Below, piece by piece: positions 62,658 through 64,000 of a stretch of DNA of 64,000 nt. The position numbers and the translations under genes were made by a program. The notes beneath the pieces were generated by a model. That model saw only the letters and a program-made list of their open reading frames with translations, made no database searches and was not told the DNA's origin. Position 1 is the stretch's first letter, and every line of letters starts with the position of its first letter. Location: the NCBI GenBank assembly GCA_003605055.1, contig QZKP01000053.1, positions 24,347 through 88,346 on the forward strand, written 5' to 3'. Source of the DNA: Desulfarculus sp. GTDB lineage: Bacteria; Desulfobacterota; Desulfarculia; Desulfarculales; Desulfarculaceae.

Positions 62658-63998
62658 CTAGCCCAGCATGACTCTCTCCTCGGCCAGCCGGTAGCGCGGC
62701 TCGTGCAGGCTCTGGGTCAGGGAGTAGATCAGGGTCAGGGGCCCCAGCCGGCCCACGAACATCAAGACGATGATGATCAGCTTGCCCAGGGGGGTCAGGT
62801 GGGGGGTGGCCCCCAGGCTCAGGCCCACGGTGCCCAGGGCGCTGACCGCCTCGAAGGCCAGGCGCAGGAAGTTCCCCGGGGCATGGGCGCCGCCCTCCAG
62901 CCCCACCGCGGCCAGCAGGATCACCGCCGCCACCAGCACCGCGGCCGTGCCCAGCACCAAGACCAAGGCCAGCTCCACCTGGCGTTCGGGCACCGCCCGG
63001 TTCCAGGCCTCGGCCCCGGAGCGGCCCCGCAGGCGGTTGCGGGCCAGGGCGGCCAGCACCGCGATGGTGGTGGTCTTGACGCCGCCGCCGGTGGAGCCCG
63101 GCGAGGCGCCGATGAACATCAAGGCCATGATCACCAGGATCGAGGCGTTGGTGAGCCCCTCGATGGGCACGGTGTTGAAGCCGGCGGTGCGCGGGGTCAC
63201 GGCCTGGAAGATCAGGGGCCAGACGGACTCCCGCCCCAGGGCCCCCCCGCCCAGGTACTCGCTCAAGAACAGGGCCCCCGCCCCGCCGGCCACCAGCGCC
63301 GCCGAGGTGAACAGCACCAGCCGGGTCTGCAGGCTCAGGCGCCGCGGCGCGCTATCGGCTTGCCGCAGGCGGGAGCGCAGCTCCCTGAGCACCACGAAGC
63401 CCAGTCCGCCCAGCACGATCAGGCCCATCACCGTCAGGTTGGTCAGGGGATCGCCGGCGTACTGCTCCAGGCTGTCGCTGAACAGGCTGAAACCGGCGTT
63501 GCAAAAGGCGCTGATGGCGTGGAAGCCGGCCAGGGCCAGGGCCTTGGCCGCCGGGAACGGGCCCCAGAAGCGCAGGAACAACAGCGCCGCGCCGACGGCC
63601 TCCAGGATAAAGGTGTAGAGCAGCACGTCGCGCACCAGGGTCCCCAGCTCCCGGCCCGAAACCGGGCCCAGGGCGCCCTTGAGGGCCAGGTGGGTGCGCG
63701 GGCTGGGCTTGAGCCGCGACAGGTACAACAGGGCCACGGAGAAGGTCATGATGCCCAGGCCGCCGGCCTGCAACAGCACCAGGATCAGGGCCTGGCCCCA
63801 GGGCGACCAGGCGCTGGCGGTGTCCACGGTGATCAGCCCGGTGACGCACACCGCGCTGGTGGCGGTGAACAGGCTGTCCAGGAAGGAGACCGGCCGGGGG
63901 CCCTGCATGATGGGCAGGTCCAGCAGGAAGGCGCCCGCCAGGATCAGGGCCGCAAAGGAGGCCAGCACCAGGCGGGAGGGATTTAGCCAGATAGGCAT
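62658..63998 (-). CDS. Trk/Ktr potassium channel subunit (TrkH/KtrB-like)
   Basis: 446 residues from the ATG at 63998, 2 bases from the window edge, so a longer N-terminus cannot be ruled out. About ten membrane segments; TSAVCVTGLITVDTASAW, HAISAFCNAGFSLFSDSL, TVMGLIVLGGLGFVVLREL and GSTGGGVKTTTIAV hold the four selectivity-filter loops. It takes up K+ with the TrkA-like regulator downstream. The KtrB-type length fits KtrAB systems. Confidence 0.92.
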   Translation of the reverse strand: MPIWLNPSRLVLASFAALILAGAFLLDLPIMQGPRPVSFLDSLFTATSAVCVTGLITVDTASAWSPWGQALILVLLQAGGLGIMTFSVALLYLSRLKPSPRTHLALKGALGPVSGRELGTLVRDVLLYTFILEAVGAALLFLRFWGPFPAAKALALAGFHAISAFCNAGFSLFSDSLEQYAGDPLTNLTVMGLIVLGGLGFVVLRELRSRLRQADSAPRRLSLQTRLVLFTSAALVAGGAGALFLSEYLGGGALGRESVWPLIFQAVTPRTAGFNTVPIEGLTNASILVIMALMFIGASPGSTGGGVKTTTIAVLAALARNRLRGRSGAEAWNRAVPERQVELALVLVLGTAAVLVAAVILLAAVGLEGGAHAPGNFLRLAFEAVSALGTVGLSLGATPHLTPLGKLIIIVLMFVGRLGPLTLIYSLTQSLHEPRYRLAEERVMLG

Positions 63999-64000
63999 GG

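Overview
The window is a GC-rich bacterial chromosome segment. Three genes appear to be read through in-frame UGA as selenocysteine. Other notable content is acyl-CoA metabolism, a short-chain fatty acid transporter, arsenic handling, many two-component proteins and membrane Fe-S proteins. Together this suggests an anaerobic deltaproteobacterium (Desulfobacterota, possibly Desulfarculales-like). That placement is inference from gene content; no rRNA or tRNA gene was seen. Most of the window has the very high third-position GC of a core genome. Bases about 970-1900 and 5510-5640 are visibly richer in AT.

Region 1-5509 (+) is a redox and arsenic island. It holds a CcdA/DsbD-thioredoxin protein (cut by the window edge), a membrane ferredoxin, two tandem thioredoxin-fold selenoproteins (UGA at codon 16 in both), a SAM methyltransferase, a TVP38 membrane protein fused to an ArsC-type reductase, and a second membrane ferredoxin. 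A 3-hydroxyacyl-CoA dehydrogenase follows. Region 6573-10202 (-) is a three-gene module: AlkP-like membrane protein, tiny YLDPGAGS membrane protein, methyltransferase. Region 10706-17453 (+) is a livGHMJF-type ABC importer with an acyl-CoA ligase.

Region 17796-28239 (+) is a dense signalling and transport locus. It holds a histidine kinase, an NtrC-type activator, a SulP transporter with a large soluble insert, a cytidylate-kinase-like/BON/receiver fusion, a Cache kinase, a receiver, an ATPase-poor kinase-like protein, a beta-carbonic anhydrase and another receiver. A roughly 260-bp nested inverted-repeat (MITE-like) element lies between two of these genes and contains the start codon of the Cache kinase. 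The likely theme is anion/bicarbonate transport coupled to phosphorelay.

Region 28220-35225 holds lgt, small metal-related proteins, a cyclase, an AtoE-type transporter, and arsR-arsM convergent with a peroxiredoxin-like selenoprotein (UGA at codon 49). Region 35226-50604 is mixed. It contains a lipoprotein, an HD-GYP protein, PEP-synthase/PPDK regulator, a TIGR04282-type transferase, a hydrolase, a metal-type cluster (Cys-rich protein, DUF2318, FtsX-like permease, ATPase, ZIP-like protein), a patatin, rpiA, two GT4 glycosyltransferases and a HAD phosphatase. Region 50604-64000 is housekeeping (YaiI, rlmN, hisI, hisG, aminotransferase, engB, ilvE, mtnA, gatB, Trk/Ktr K+ uptake, MFS) interrupted by two toxin-antitoxin pairs (YefM-RelE and AbrB-Doc). 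The strongest discovery candidates are the three selenoproteins with SECIS-like hairpins, the island around the first two, the SulP phosphorelay cluster and the MITE-like element.
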